Both the position numbers and the translations under genes were made by a program. DNA of 64,000 nt, from contig NC_083346.1 in assembly GCF_019175385.1 (NCBI RefSeq), positions 56,201,821 to 56,265,820 of the forward strand. The letters run 5' to 3'. The DNA is from Lycium barbarum (taxonomy: Eukaryota; Streptophyta; Magnoliopsida; Solanales; Solanaceae). The notes beneath the pieces were generated by a model. The model was not told the DNA's origin, did not search any database, and saw only the letters and a program-made list of their open reading frames with translations. This document shows, in pieces, positions 11,188-22,609 of this stretch; position 1 is the first letter of the stretch; every line of letters begins with the position of its first letter.

Positions 11188-14100
11188 TTAAAATCTTGAC
11201 GTCTCATCTTGGACTTCTTCCACGGGCTGAAATAAATGCGGGTATCTGGATTGCATACTTTCTTCCGCTTCCCATGTCATTTTCTCTCGTTTACTGCTTC
11301 TCCATAGAACCTTAACTGAGGCCACTTCTTTGTTTCTGAGCCTCCGTACTTGCCTATCTAGTAAGGCAATAGGCACTTCCTCATAAGTCAACTTTTCTGT
11401 CACTTGTACATCATTTATTGACACAATCTTAGTAGGATCTCCTACACATTTCCGAAGCATCGAGACATGGAAAACTGGATGGACTGACTCCAAATTCGGG
11501 GGTAGATCTAATTCATAGGCCACTTTGCCCAGTTTGCGCACAATCTCATAAGGCCCAATATACCGGGGACTAAGCTTCCCCTTTTTGCCAAATATCATTA
11601 CACCTTTCATAGGTGAGACTTTCAAGAATACCCAATCCTTCACCTGAAACTCTAAGTCTCTTCGACGATTGTCCGCATAGGACTTTTGACGACTTTGGGC
11701 TGCTAACAACTGATCTTGTATGAGTTTGACTTTCTCTACAGCTTGCTGGACCAAGTCTGGCCCTATCAATTTAGTCTCTCCTGTTTCAAACAACCCAATT
11801 GGGGACCTACACTTTCGCCCATATAAAGCTTCATACGGTGCCATTTGAATACTAGAATGATAACTGTTATTGTAAGCAAATTCAATGAGTGGAAAATGAA
11901 CATCCCAATTTCCTCCAAAATCTATCATACATGCCCGCAACATATCTTCAAGAGTCTGAATGGCACGCTCGGCTTGTCCATCAGTCTACGGGTGAAATGT
12001 CGTACTAAGGTTCACTTGGGCCCCTAGACCCTCTTGGAAAGACTTCCAAAAGTTAGCTGTAAACTGAGTCCCCCTATCGGAGATAATAGATACCGGAACA
12101 CTATGGAGTCTCACTATCTCTTTAACATAAAGCCTTACATAATCTTCTGCCACATAGGTCGTTCTGACCGGTAAGAAATGAGCTGCCTTTGTGAGCCTAT
12201 CTACAATAACCCATATGGAATCATACTTACGTCGAGAACGGGGTAAGCCTGAAATGAAGTCCATGTTTATCACTTCCCATTTCCAAGTTGGGATTTCTAT
12301 AGCTTGCAATAATCCACCCAGCTTTTGATGTTCGATTTTCACTTGTTGGCAATTTGGACATTGAGCTACGAATTCCGCTATATCTTTCTTCATTCCATTC
12401 CACCAATATATAGACTTAAGGTCATGATACATTTTCGTCGCTCCGGGGTGGACAGAATAACGGGAGCAATGAGCTTCTTTCAATATCTGGTGGCGTAGAC
12501 CTGCCACATCGGGAACACACAATCTGCCTCGACATCGGAGAACGCCATATCCCGAAAGCTCAAATGATGACTCCTCTTTCTGAGAGAGTGTATCTCTGTA
12601 ATGCCTTAGCATGAGGTTCTCATATTGTCGCTCTTTCACTTCTGCTACTAGCGACGAGATCACTGAATTCTGAATAGTAGTTCCCCCGCTGCCTGAGTCC
12701 ACCACTCGAACTCCTGGGCTAGCTAATTGCTGGAGCTCGCGGGCCATTGCTCTTCTCTCTGGTCGTACATCACATAAACTTCCCATGGATCTGCGGCTAA
12801 GAGCATCAGCTACAACATTTGCCTTTCCAGGGTGATACAAAATATCGACATCATAATCCTTTAGCAGTTCCAACCATCGTCGTTGCCGCAAATTCAACTC
12901 TTTCTGCTTGAAGATGTACTGGATATCTTTAACGCCATATAAATAATGTCTCCATATCTTTAACGCATGAACCACTGCGGCCAATTTTAGATCATGGGTC
13001 AGATAATTTCGCTTATGTTTCCGCAATTGCCTTGAGGCATACGCAATCACTTTTCCATGTTGCATCAATACACAGCCTAACCCAATCCCAGAAGCATCAC
13101 AATAAACAACATATCCTTCCAATCCCTCTGGAAGTGTCAAGACTGGGGCGGAAGTCAACCTACTTTTCAACTCTTGGAAGCTACGTTCACAAGCATCTGT
13201 CCATTGAAACTGCCGATTTCTGGGTCAACTTTGTGAGTGGTGTAGAAATAGAAGAAAAACCTTTAACGAATTTCCTGTAGTAACCTGCTAAGCCCAGAAA
13301 ACTACGAACCTCCGTAGGAGTTGTGGGCCTTGGCCATGTTTTCACGACCTCAATCTTTTGACTATCCACTCGAATACCATCGGCTACAACGATATGCCCC
13401 AGAAATGCCACTGAGTTCAACCAAAACTCGCATTTGGAAAACTTTGCAAACAACTCTCGAGTTCGAAGAACTCCAAGGGCAGTACGCAAATGATCCGCAT
13501 GTTCTGCCTCGGATCTAGAATACCCCAAGATATAGTCGATAAATACAATCACAAACAAATCCAGAAAGGGCCTGAACACATCGTTCATCAAATCCATAAA
13601 CACTGCCGGGGAATTTGTTAGTCCAAACGACATTACCCGGAACTCAAAATGACCATATCTTGTCCTAAAGGCCGTCTTAGGGATATCTTTCTCCCTAACT
13701 CTCACTTGATGATACCCGGACCTCAAATCAATCTTTGAAAACCACTTGGCACCTTGCAATTGATCAAATAAGTCATCAATCCTCGGAAGAGGATATTTAT
13801 TCTTAATCGTCACCTTGTTCAATTTCCGATAATCAATGCACATTCTCAAGGAGCCATCTTTCTTTCGGACGAACAGTACGGGTGCTCCCCACGGGGATGA
13901 ACTAGGCCAAATGAAGCCTTTGTCAAGCAGGTCTTTCAATTGCACCTTCAACTTCTTCAATTCTGCGGGAGCCATTCTATAAGGAGGAATAAATATCAGC
14001 TTAGTGCCTGGCAACACATCAATAGCAAAATCAATCTCCCGCTCGGGAGGAAGGCCTGGAAGCTCTTTCGGGAACACATCCGGAAATTCGTTTACTACGC

Positions 14101-14518
14101 GAACTGTCCGAAGAGTCGGCGATTCAGCTTCTACATCTTGAACCCGAACTAGATGATAGATGCAACCTTTCGTGATCATTTTCCTTGCCTTTAGATAGGA
14201 AATAAACCTACCTTTTGGTGACGCCGTATTCCCCTTCCATTCTAAAACTGGTTCTCCCGGAAATTGGAAACAAACAATTTTCATTCTACAATCAACATTG
14301 GCATAGCAAGAAGCCAACCAATCCATGCCCATGATAACATCAAAATCCACCATTTCTAGCTCATGCAAATCAATCATGGTATGACGGTCACAAATCATAA
14401 TTACACAATTTCTATATACTCGGCTAGCTATTACCGATTCACCCACGGGTGTAGACACCTCAAAAGGTTTAATCGACTTCGGTTCGACTCTAAATGGACC
14501 CGCAACATACGGAGTAAC
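11188..14518 (-). pseudogene. pol: H pol: protease-RT-RNase H-integrase-chromodomain, broken
   Basis: The reading frame enters from 25523 across the Y insertion. The protease sequence stops just after the active-site loop at LSYVT and resumes at 14518 with PYVAGPF. RT spans about 14000-13250; its box reads F-I-D-Y (Tyr codon 13532-13534), so one catalytic Asp is lost. A frameshift lies near 13190. RNase H follows from 13170, with an in-frame loss of about 11 residues after [10 protein letters not shown] (near 12930) that removes the TDHKSL box. The integrase has its zinc finger near 12480-12350 and catalytic core to about 11950, with a TAG at 11986-11988. The chromodomain tail ends at the stop 11188. 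The combination of an active-site change, a deletion and stops means the copy is inactive. Confidence 0.92.
14514..14518. repeat. Target-site duplication GTAAC, left copy (element Y)
   Basis: GTAAC directly before the Y LTR, matched by GTAAC at 25523-25527 directly after it. This proves insertion into the protease codons of H. Confidence 0.95.
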
Positions 14519-15021
14519 TGTCACGACCCAGCCCCGTGGGCCGCGACTGGCACCCTACCTGGGTGCCCAGACCAAATCGCATATTCATTTCCGAATCCAA
14601 ACTTATTTCAAAATTTTTCAAGAAGTTATATCAAACATAATTTATATCGAAAATATGTCTTAAGCGGTCATATCAAATCAAACTCAAACAAAGCGGCGGA
14701 ATAGACATCGCCGGTCAAAATACAAATATATACAAAAGGGCCATTTGGGGCCATCATATCAAACAGACCGCTTTAAGACCCGAAAGCAAAATCAGACAAT
14801 GGACACATAGGACCCTCGCCCCACATATATGACTACAGGCCTCTACAAACTCAAACAAAAGCATATGGCGAGACAGGGCCCCGCCGTACCCAAATAGTCA
14901 GATATACCCAAATATATACAAAGCAAAAGAGTCTGTACCAAAAGTGGACTCCGGGTCGGATAAGAGTACTCCGGAATAGCAAGAAGTGAAGCCTACTGCG
15001 GAGGATCACCGATATCTGCAC

Positions 15022-15078
15022 CTGCGGGCATAAAACGCAGCCCCCGAAGAAAGGGGGTCAGTACGAAATATGTACTGA
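15022..15078 (-). other. Three-stem-loop LTR module, Y 3' LTR
   Basis: On the + strand: CTGCG/CGCAG (15022-15026, 15036-15040), CCCCC/GGGGG (15041-15045, 15053-15057), TCAGTAC/GTACTGA (15058-15064, 15072-15078). The middle stem is all C-G here but CGTCC/GGACG in E2. Confidence 0.72.
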
Positions 15079-16786
15079 GTATGTAAAGCACGGAGTACAG
15101 AATTATAGATCAAAACCGAAAGCAAATCAAATGTCAAAGTGGGGTACAAACTGGTATATCAAAATCTGTATCGAAATCATATACATGTATTTTATGCAAA
15201 CAAATTCATGCAAACGCTTAAGAACGTGGTCGCCACTCCGACGCTGGCGCCACACACAGCATAACACCAGAAGGTTTCAAATCTCCGTACATCCCCGAAC
15301 ATAATCATAATCATCGGTGAGCGTATCGCATCCCGAGCCATATCACAGCATAACTCCAAACGGAACCCGGCCCTATGGCGAAGCCTCGGGAACCGTAACA
15401 CAGCATACGGCCGAATTGTCATAAGGCGCACGAATCAAAACCGGCCCGGGAACCGGTGAACGAAGTCATAATAAGGCACGAGCGGAGTCGTGAGCAAACA
15501 AATGCAAATCGTATTTCAAAATAGTGTTTCAAAACAAAGTAAACTCATAAATCATATCCTATTACAAAATAGTCGAATACTTAGTCGACATAAGGTTTCA
15601 TTTTGCAAAACGATTCCAAAATGGTCCATATAGTTCAAAACCTGGATTAGTGCATCGAATAGTCCAAACATACCCCGTGGAAGGATGTTCCAAAGATCAG
15701 AAGTGGTACGTTCAACTCTATTCTCAAAGATGGCCCGAAGGGCAAATCGGGCATTTTGGGGTAGCGGACCCACCTCGAGTCGAAATGAGGTGGCGAACAT
15801 ATTTTTACGAGCAATAATATGCCAAGGGTCATACATAATCATTTCTAGATTACCCGACCACATTTCGATAGGTTTCGGACGAATAATGGCATTCTAGCCA
15901 AAAGGGAGCCTTTAGGCTTCAATCGAATTGAATGAATAGTAACGTTTCTGTGGATCGGGTTACGAGGAGCAGAAATGCTCCGGAAGGTCTCATATCCGAC
16001 TGACACACTAAGATATGCCAAATGAAGGAGCGGGAAGCCTTACATACCTCACAGACGTCGTATGCTCTTCCAAAAGTCCAGTCCCGTCTCGTCAAAAATC
16101 TGCAAATGGTCAAAGTTACCAAATGAGATTCTTAGGCTCAAAAATGCCTTTAACTCCATATTTGCCTACCGAAATTTCGGAAGCATTTCCCCTATAAATC
16201 TAACATCCCCGAGGCGTAGCTCGGCTCAAAATACAACAACAACAACAGCCCACACATCAACAAACAACACAGACAACAATCAAGCCATTCTAGCTTCAAA
16301 ATTCCACTTTGTTATCTAAGTTGGCAACTTCCATTCAAACTTTCAAAACTCCAATTCTACATCTACATAATTGTATTCATTTCCACATTCAAACTTATAC
16401 AACCACATTCTCATTACAATTCAAACCATACACGAAATTACACCAAAATCCATTATGTTCCATAATTTTTCAAAACAATCAAAAGTTCACGACGAACATT
16501 CTAACTCACGTCGTTTCATTCCGAATTCATTAACATCATTATAAGTTCATATCTAAAGTCTCTAGCACCCTAAATATACAATGATATACATAATGATACC
16601 AAGGGTATACACTTTCCGATAATATCCAAAATCACTTTTCAACGCCAATTCCATTTATCAATTAATCTTTTACGACATAAAGGTCACAACAACACATTAT
16701 ACCAACTTAACCAAGATCAATTCACATCAATTTCCTCTCTATGGCTCACGGCCAATACACACTATACACACACACCCACGACTTTC

Positions 16787-16794
16787 TATTTATA
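16787..16794 (-). promoter_or_regulatory. Probable LTR TATA box (Y 3' LTR)
   Basis: TATAAATA on the - strand, about 640 bp into the LTR in element sense. The identical site in the 5' LTR is at 24878-24885, which would drive the genomic transcript. Confidence 0.5.
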
Positions 16795-17431
16795 TCAAAA
16801 TTACGGGATTCTCGTCTATTTCCAATCCTTAACACATTCATATCAATTCTATAACATTAGAGGGGCAAAATTCTTACCTTTTCTTGATTTTCCGACTTGT
16901 CGCAAACGTAGTTCTTGTGCCAAACAAATTGTATCACGTCGGAGAGCGTCTTGTGCTTACTATACTTACCAAAGGGACACGATTTTGTGATCAAAAGAAA
17001 AGGCTAGAAAATATTTTGTTGAGGAATATGAGGTTCGGCCGAGAGCCTCTTTTGTTGGTGGTCTTGAATTTTATTGTTTGTTCTTGATAATACTAAGAGA
17101 TAAGTTGATATATATCCTTATCCTTGGTCATGTGCCTAGCACATGACATTAAAGAAATGGGTTTGGGCCATTGTTGTGGCCGGCCACCCTCCATTCTTTG
17201 GGCCTCAATTTTGTGTCCTAATTCTTGGCCCAATTCACAAAAGTCCCGTTTTGTAATTCCCGAAACTAATTTCCGAAACTCCAAATTTATTCTCGGCCTT
17301 CCCCGGGGTCTTAACAATAATAATTCCATAACCAACATAGTCATATTCACTAAAATCAAATTATGTCCTTATAACACACAAGTCGTAATTATTTCACGAT
17401 TTCCAATTATACGAAAACACGGGATATAACA

Positions 17432-17541
17432 TTCTCCCCCCCTTAAGAACATTCGTCCCCGAATGTTAAGTTAACCTTATAAGGTCTTATGATCAAGGCA
17501 GGAGTGTCCCTTTTTAATAATGACATACATAGTTCATTTTA
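17432..17541 (-). other. Y polypurine tract and PPT hairpin
   Basis: Element-sense CTTAAGGGGGGGAGAA at 17432-17447 directly abuts the LTR and would prime plus-strand DNA. A perfect 8-bp stem, AACATTCG (17448-17455) with CGAATGTT (17460-17467), adjoins it around a TCCC loop. Confidence 0.85.
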
Positions 17542-19275
17542 TCAATCAACACAACAAACTGAAAAAGAAATTAGATTACCTGTGGATGTCGGAAACAGGT
17601 GGGGATATTTCTTCTTCATCTCGTCCTCCGCCTCCCAAGTCATCTCCTCCCGATTATTGTTGCGCCACAGAACTTTGACGGAGGGCACTTCTTTAGTGCG
17701 TAGTCTCCGCACCTGCCGATCCAGAATAGATATAGGCTGCTCGTCATAAGATAACTGCTCCGTCACCTGAATGTCATCTACTGGGAATATCCTGGCAGGA
17801 TCACCAATACATTTCCGCAACATAGACACATGAAACACCGGGTGTACGGCCTCCAAGTCGGATGGTAAGTCTAGCTCATAGGCGACCTCGCCTATCTTTC
17901 GCACGATCTGATACGGTCCAATGTACCGGGGGCTCAACTTACCCTTTTTACCGAATCTCATGACACCCTTCATGGGCGACACCTTCAGAAATACCCAGTC
18001 GCCAATCCGGAACTCTAACGGTCGACGTCGTCTGTCTGCATAAGCTTTCTGTCGACTCTGAGCAGCCAATAATCGTTCTCGAATAAGCTTTACCTTATCT
18101 ACAGCCTCCTGGATCACATCTGGCCCAATCAACTTAGTCTCGCCCACGTCAAACCAGCCAATAGGAGACCTGCATCTCCTGCCGTAAAGGGCCTCGTACG
18201 GAGCCATCTGAATGCTGGAGTGATAACTGTTATTATAGGCAAACTCAATAAGCGGCAAATGATCATCCCAGCTGCCCCTGAAATCAATAACGCAGGCCCG
18301 CAACATATCTTCGAGCGTCTGAATAGTGCGCTCGGCCTGCCCGTCGGACTGAGGGTGAAAAGCTGTACTGAGACTCACCTGAGTCCCTAATCCCTCCTGA
18401 AATGACCTCCAGAAATTTGCTGTAAACTGGGTACCTCGGTCAGTAATAATAGATATCGGGACTCCGTGAAGTCTGACTATCTCTCTGATGTACAATCTGG
18501 CATAGTCCTCCGCCGAATAAGTAGTCCGAACCGGAAGGAAATGGGCTGATTTCGTTAGCCTGTCAACAACAACCCAGATAGAGTCGTACCTGCGTGGAGT
18601 GCGCGGTAGTCCAACAACGAAATCCATATTAATCATCTCCCATTTCCAGGCTGGAATTTCCATCTCCTGTAATAATCCACCGGGCTTCTGATGCTCGATC
18701 TTAACTTGCTGGCAGTTCGGGCATTGACTAACAAACTCAGCAATATCTTTCTTCATGCCGTCCCACCAATACAAACACCTGAGGTCCCGGTACATTTTAG
18801 TGGAACCAGGATGGACAGAATATCGTGCATTATGGGCCTCGCCCATAATCTGCCGCCGTAAGCCCGCAACGTCCGGTACACAGAATCTGCCGTCATATAA
18901 TAATACTCCGTCAGGCGAGATCTCAAACTGAGTCTTTGATTTACTAAGGGCCACATCTCTGTACTGAATCAAAAGAGGATCCTCAAACTGGCGCTGCTTT
19001 ACCTCCTGAATAATAGATGACTCAGCAACTGGACGAACAGAAATCCCAGAATCTCCAGAATCCACCAAACGAACTCCGAGGCTGGCCAGCTGATGAATAT
19101 CACGAACCAAATCTCTCTTATCAGATGGAACATCAGCCAGACTGCCCACGGACTTGCGGCTAAGCGCATCAGCTACCACATTGGCTTTCCCCGGATGGTA
19201 CAAAATATCAACGTCGTAATCCTTTAGTAACTCAAGCCATCTCCGCTGCCGCAAATTTAGTTCCTTCTGCCTAAA
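17542..19275 (-). CDS. pol: Y pol, distal part: RNase H end, integrase, chromodomain
   Basis: About 570 open codons in the frame reached after the missing base near 19273. It has no start of its own and is the C-terminal part of the Gag-Pol polyprotein. After the RNase H end ([25 protein letters not shown] split over two motifs) comes the integrase HHCC finger ([10 protein letters not shown] ... [11 protein letters not shown]), the D,D,E core ([36 protein letters not shown]), the GPY region ([11 protein letters not shown]) and a chromodomain-like tail ([21 protein letters not shown]). The stop is at 17542. Integrase inserts the cDNA; the chromodomain is known in this clade to bias insertion to heterochromatin. 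All catalytic motifs appear intact. Confidence 0.92.
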   Translation of the reverse strand, partial: FRQKELNLRQRRWLELLKDYDVDILYHPGKANVVADALSRKSVGSLADVPSDKRDLVRDIHQLASLGVRLVDSGDSGISVRPVAESSIIQEVKQRQFEDPLLIQYRDVALSKSKTQFEISPDGVLLYDGRFCVPDVAGLRRQIMGEAHNARYSVHPGSTKMYRDLRCLYWWDGMKKDIAEFVSQCPNCQQVKIEHQKPGGLLQEMEIPAWKWEMINMDFVVGLPRTPRRYDSIWVVVDRLTKSAHFLPVRTTYSAEDYARLYIREIVRLHGVPISIITDRGTQFTANFWRSFQEGLGTQVSLSTAFHPQSDGQAERTIQTLEDMLRACVIDFRGSWDDHLPLIEFAYNNSYHSSIQMAPYEALYGRRCRSPIGWFDVGETKLIGPDVIQEAVDKVKLIRERLLAAQSRQKAYADRRRRPLEFRIGDWVFLKVSPMKGVMRFGKKGKLSPRYIGPYQIVRKIGEVAYELDLPSDLEAVHPVFHVSMLRKCIGDPARIFPVDDIQVTEQLSYDEQPISILDRQVRRLRTKEVPSVKVLWRNNNREEMTWEAEDEMKKKYPHLFPTSTGNLISFSVCCVD

Positions 19276-22200
19276 ATATACTGGAGACTCTTATGGTCCG
19301 TATAGATATCAACATGGACCCCATATAAATAATGCCGCCAAATCTTCAAGGCATGAATCACCGCGGCCAACTCAAGATCATGAGTGGGATAGTTCTTCTC
19401 GTGCGGTCTAAGCTGCCGGGAAGCATAGGCTATGACTCGACCGTGCTGCATCAATACACATCCTATCCCAATACCAGAGGCGTCACAATAGACAACATAC
19501 CCGTCAGATCCCTCTGGAAGAGCCAAAACTGGTGCTGTAATCAATCTCTCCTTCAGCATCTGAAAGCTGCGCTCGCAAGCATCTGTCCACTGGAATTTTG
19601 CTGCTTTCTGGGTAAGCTTCGTCAGTGGTGCTGAAATAGAAGAGAAATCCTCCACGAACCTGCGGTAGTACCCAGCCAATCCAAGAAAACTACGCACCTC
19701 TGTCGGTGTAGTAGGCCTGGGCCAATTCTGCACAGCCTCAATCTTCTGCATGTCAACCCGAATACCATCTGCGCCGACAATATGGCCCAAGAATGCCACA
19801 GAAGTCAACCAGAACTCACACTTAGAGAATTTAGCATATAACTTCTGCTGACGGAGGATGCCAAGTACCGTCCTCAGATGATCTGAATGCTCCTCGACTG
19901 ATCGCGAGTAAATCAGAATATCATCAATAAACACAATAACAAACATATCCAGGAAAGGCCGAAATACCCGGTTCATCAGATCCATAAATACTGCTGGAGC
20001 ATTAGTCAGCCCGAAAGACATAACTCTGAACTCATAATGCCCGTACCGAGTCCTGAAAGCAGTCTTCGGGATATCTGACTCCCGTACTCGCACCTGGTGG
20101 TAACCAGAACGCAGATCTATCTTTGAAAAATGTCTAGCACCCTGCAGCTGGTCAAACAAGTCATCAATCCGGGGGAGGGGATATTTGTTCTTAATAGTCA
20201 CCTTATTCAGCTGCCGGTAGTCGATACACATCCGCAATGACCCATCTTTCTTCCTGACAAACAATACCGGCGCCCCCCAGGGTGATGTACTGGGCCTGAT
20301 AAAACCCTTATCCAGCAAATCTTTCAGCTGCTCCTTCAACTCCTTCAACTCAGCTGGTGCCATCCTGTACGGAGGAATGGATATAGGCTGTGTATCCGGC
20401 ATCAACTCAATAGAAAAATCAATCTCCCGCTCAGGCGGAAGGCCAGGAAGCTCGTCAGGAAAAACATCTGGAAACTCGCTGACGACCGGAACAGACTGAA
20501 GGGTAGGTACCTCCGCGGCAGTATCGTGCACACGAACCAAATGATAGATATAACCCTTCTGGATCATCTTCTTAGCCTTGAGGTATGAAATAAACTTACC
20601 CCTCGGCGATGCTGTAGATCCGAACCACTCTATGACTGGTTCCCCTGGAAACTGAAAACGGACTACCTTTTTCTGGCAGTCGACATTAGCATAACAGGAA
20701 GACAACCAGTCCATACCCATAATGACATCAAACTCGAGCATGTCTAACTCTACCAAATCAGCCTTAGTGCTACGATCATAAATGGTCACAGAACAATCCC
20801 TATAGATCTGTCTCGCTACAATAAAATCCCCAACTGGCGTAGCTACCTCAAACGGCTCTATAGGCTCAGACACTATCCCAATCTTACTAGCAACCAGCGG
20901 GGAAATATATGATAAAGTAGAGCCAGGGTCAATCAATGCATATACAGATCTGGAGAAAACCAGTAATGTACCTGTGACAACGTTTGGCGAAGCCTCCTGA
21001 TCCTGGCGGCTGGCCAAAGCATATATGCGGTTCGAGGGACCGCTAGAACCTGAAGCGCCACCGCGGCCTCGACCGCGTCCTGCCGGTGCTGGAATACCTC
21101 GCCCTCCAGGGCGTGCAACTGATGGAGCAGAAGAAGAACCGGCGGCTGACCCTGTCTGCTGAGCAGCACTACCAGAACCGCTAGCCAATGGACAATCTCT
21201 CATAAAGTGGCCCTGACCACCACACGAAAAGCAAGCTCCAGTCGCTCGGTAACACTCCCCGGGATGAGACTTTCCGCAATGAGGACAACGGGGCCTGGGT
21301 GGTCTGGCCTGGCTGGGACCCCTGGGTACCTGTGAACCTGCCACTCTGGAGCTCTGACCGGCCCCAGACGGTCCTGTACTATCGAATCTTCGGCTACCTG
21401 ACTGAGTACCCCGGCCGGAAGGAGGAAAATATCTGTCAGATTGCTGCTGCTGCTGAGGCTGTCCGCCTCGAGAATCCCCTGAATAACCCGCGGATCTAGC
21501 CCTCTTGGGCGGCCTCCTGTCTCGATCTCTGCCAGCAGGATCAGACCTGCGACGGTCCTCCATACCCATCGCATAGGCCTGAAGCCGGGAAATGTCCATG
21601 TCTGCCTGCAATGACACTGCCATACAACTATCGACCAAATACCGGTCCAATCCCATAACATATCTGTGCATCCGATCGGACATATCTGCTACCACGGCCG
21701 GTGCATATCGGGCCAGAGAATCAAACTCAAGGTTATACTCGCGAACACTCCGACCCCTCTGCTGCAGACGTAAGAATCGATCAGCCCGTGCCCGCCGTAA
21801 CTCTGGTGGCAAAAAGTGGCGGGTGAATGCTGTCACAAACTGATCCCAAGTGGCTGGAGGGGCACCCTCTCCCCTAGACAACTCCCAAGTCTCGTACCAG
21901 TGGGTAGCCACATCTCGAAGCCGGTGCGAAGCCAGCTCAACCGACTCGGTCTCTGAAGCCCTGACCAAGTCCAGTGAGCGTCGCATCCCCCGAATGAAGT
22001 CGTGGGGGTCCTCGTCGGGCTTAGACCCGAAGAACTCTGGAGGGCCACATAGCAAAAACTCCCGAACTCTCAGGCTGTCCCGCCTGTCATCATCATCGTC
22101 GTCCCTCCGCCCGCGCCTGCGAGCCTGTCCTGCTACCAGTGTAGTCAACAGCTGTACAGCCTCTCTCAGGGTCCGATCCTCCGCCCCTGGCTGAGGAGCT

Positions 22201-22406
22201 GGAGTCTCAGGTGCGGGTATACGGACCTCTGGAGCTGCTGAAGGTCCTGCTCCAGGCTGTACTAGTGGGGGTGTAGCAGACCCCTCAGACTGTGGCACAT
22301 CCTCAGGCAAATCATATACACGAGCCCGGGTAGCTCGCTGTGCCTGGCTAGTCTCCCCAATCCTCGCCTTGCCCTTCTGGGCTGCCGTTGCCTTCTTCGG
22401 AGGCAT
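19257..22406 (-). CDS. gag-pol: Y gag-pol, proximal part: Gag, protease, RT, RNase H
   Basis: An open frame of 1049 codons from the ATG at 22406 ([10 protein letters not shown]); an in-frame ATG at 22418 is too close to the leader to prefer. Gag core [14 protein letters not shown] lies near residues 128-141. CCHC knuckle [14 protein letters not shown] precedes a Gly/Ser-rich linker. The protease motif is [10 protein letters not shown] with Asp at residue 493. RT runs from about 650 with [13 protein letters not shown] and the F-I-D-D box near residue 826. RNase H has CDASG, ELAAV and YTDHKS. Compared with E3 and H, one T is missing from the run at about 19270-19273. This sends the frame to a stop at 19257 and separates it from integrase. 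Gag and Pol share one frame, as is usual in this clade. The D-P-G protease loop differs from the D-S-G of E1. Confidence 0.95.
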   Translation of the reverse strand: MPPKKATAAQKGKARIGETSQAQRATRARVYDLPEDVPQSEGSATPPLVQPGAGPSAAPEVRIPAPETPAPQPGAEDRTLREAVQLLTTLVAGQARRRGRRDDDDDDRRDSLRVREFLLCGPPEFFGSKPDEDPHDFIRGMRRSLDLVRASETESVELASHRLRDVATHWYETWELSRGEGAPPATWDQFVTAFTRHFLPPELRRARADRFLRLQQRGRSVREYNLEFDSLARYAPAVVADMSDRMHRYVMGLDRYLVDSCMAVSLQADMDISRLQAYAMGMEDRRRSDPAGRDRDRRPPKRARSAGYSGDSRGGQPQQQQQSDRYFPPSGRGTQSGSRRFDSTGPSGAGQSSRVAGSQVPRGPSQARPPRPRCPHCGKSHPGECYRATGACFSCGGQGHFMRDCPLASGSGSAAQQTGSAAGSSSAPSVARPGGRGIPAPAGRGRGRGGASGSSGPSNRIYALASRQDQEASPNVVTGTLLVFSRSVYALIDPGSTLSYISPLVASKIGIVSEPIEPFEVATPVGDFIVARQIYRDCSVTIYDRSTKADLVELDMLEFDVIMGMDWLSSCYANVDCQKKVVRFQFPGEPVIEWFGSTASPRGKFISYLKAKKMIQKGYIYHLVRVHDTAAEVPTLQSVPVVSEFPDVFPDELPGLPPEREIDFSIELMPDTQPISIPPYRMAPAELKELKEQLKDLLDKGFIRPSTSPWGAPVLFVRKKDGSLRMCIDYRQLNKVTIKNKYPLPRIDDLFDQLQGARHFSKIDLRSGYHQVRVRESDIPKTAFRTRYGHYEFRVMSFGLTNAPAVFMDLMNRVFRPFLDMFVIVFIDDILIYSRSVEEHSDHLRTVLGILRQQKLYAKFSKCEFWLTSVAFLGHIVGADGIRVDMQKIEAVQNWPRPTTPTEVRSFLGLAGYYRRFVEDFSSISAPLTKLTQKAAKFQWTDACERSFQMLKERLITAPVLALPEGSDGYVVYCDASGIGIGCVLMQHGRVIAYASRQLRPHEKNYPTHDLELAAVIHALKIWRHYLYGVHVDIYTDHKSLQYILGRRN

Positions 22407-22609
22407 CACTGCAAACACGAAGGCGAGTCAGATCAAAATCATCCTAATAGCTCAGCTCTATCGCACGATCTAAGATTACAAAGAAAGTAACATCCTAAAT
22501 GCCCTGTAGCTTCCCGTTTATAGATGTGGTGCACAACACATCGATAAACAAGACTCTACGAGACACGGCCTGTAGACATTCCGAGGACAAACCGCTCTGA
22601 TACCACTTT
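22407..22609 (-). promoter_or_regulatory. Y 5' leader: primer site, kissing-loop-like hairpin, 14-nt motif
   Basis: The primer-binding site TGGTATCAGAGC (element sense) is at 22594-22605, 4 nt from the LTR, and complements the 3' end of plant initiator tRNA-Met. A hairpin at 22516-22549 pairs GTTTAT/ATAAAC and GATGTG/CACATC and presents the self-complementary hexamer GTGCAC (22529-22534) in its loop. The flanks extend the stem by G-U pairs in the RNA. The conserved motif CTCTATCGCACGAT (+ strand) is at 22456-22469. The position between primer site and gag is where retroviruses keep dimerisation and packaging signals. Confidence 0.8.
22529..22534 (-). other. Self-complementary apical-loop hexamer (candidate dimerisation site)
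   Basis: GUGCAC in RNA sense, in an 8-nt loop closed by a 6-bp stem. The equivalent hexamer is GCGCGC in H (27108-27113) and GUGCGC in E5 (45270-45275), both still self-pairing. Confidence 0.6.

Larger units (their letters stand above)
14519..17431 (-). repeat. Y 3' LTR
   Basis: A 2913-bp LTR, in element sense running from 17431 down to 14519. It contains the three-stem-loop module at 15022-15078, a TATA box on the - strand at 16787-16794 and the U5-terminal hairpin at 14520-14547. Several reading frames of 60-103 codons recur in both LTRs but lie on either strand without family resemblance, so I treat them as chance. Confidence 0.95.

Noticed and set aside
15192..15897. Frames of 60-103 codons inside the Y LTR, repeated at 23283-23988
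   Set aside because: They occur identically only because the two LTRs are copies. Frames overlap on both strands and resemble no protein family.
19257..19280. Programmed frameshift between RNase H and integrase
   Set aside because: No slippery heptamer in the zero frame, and related elements read through without a shift.
22594..22605. tRNA-like sequence next to the LTRs
   Set aside because: Only 12 nt complementary to a tRNA 3' end; it is a primer-binding site, and no tRNA gene fold is present.
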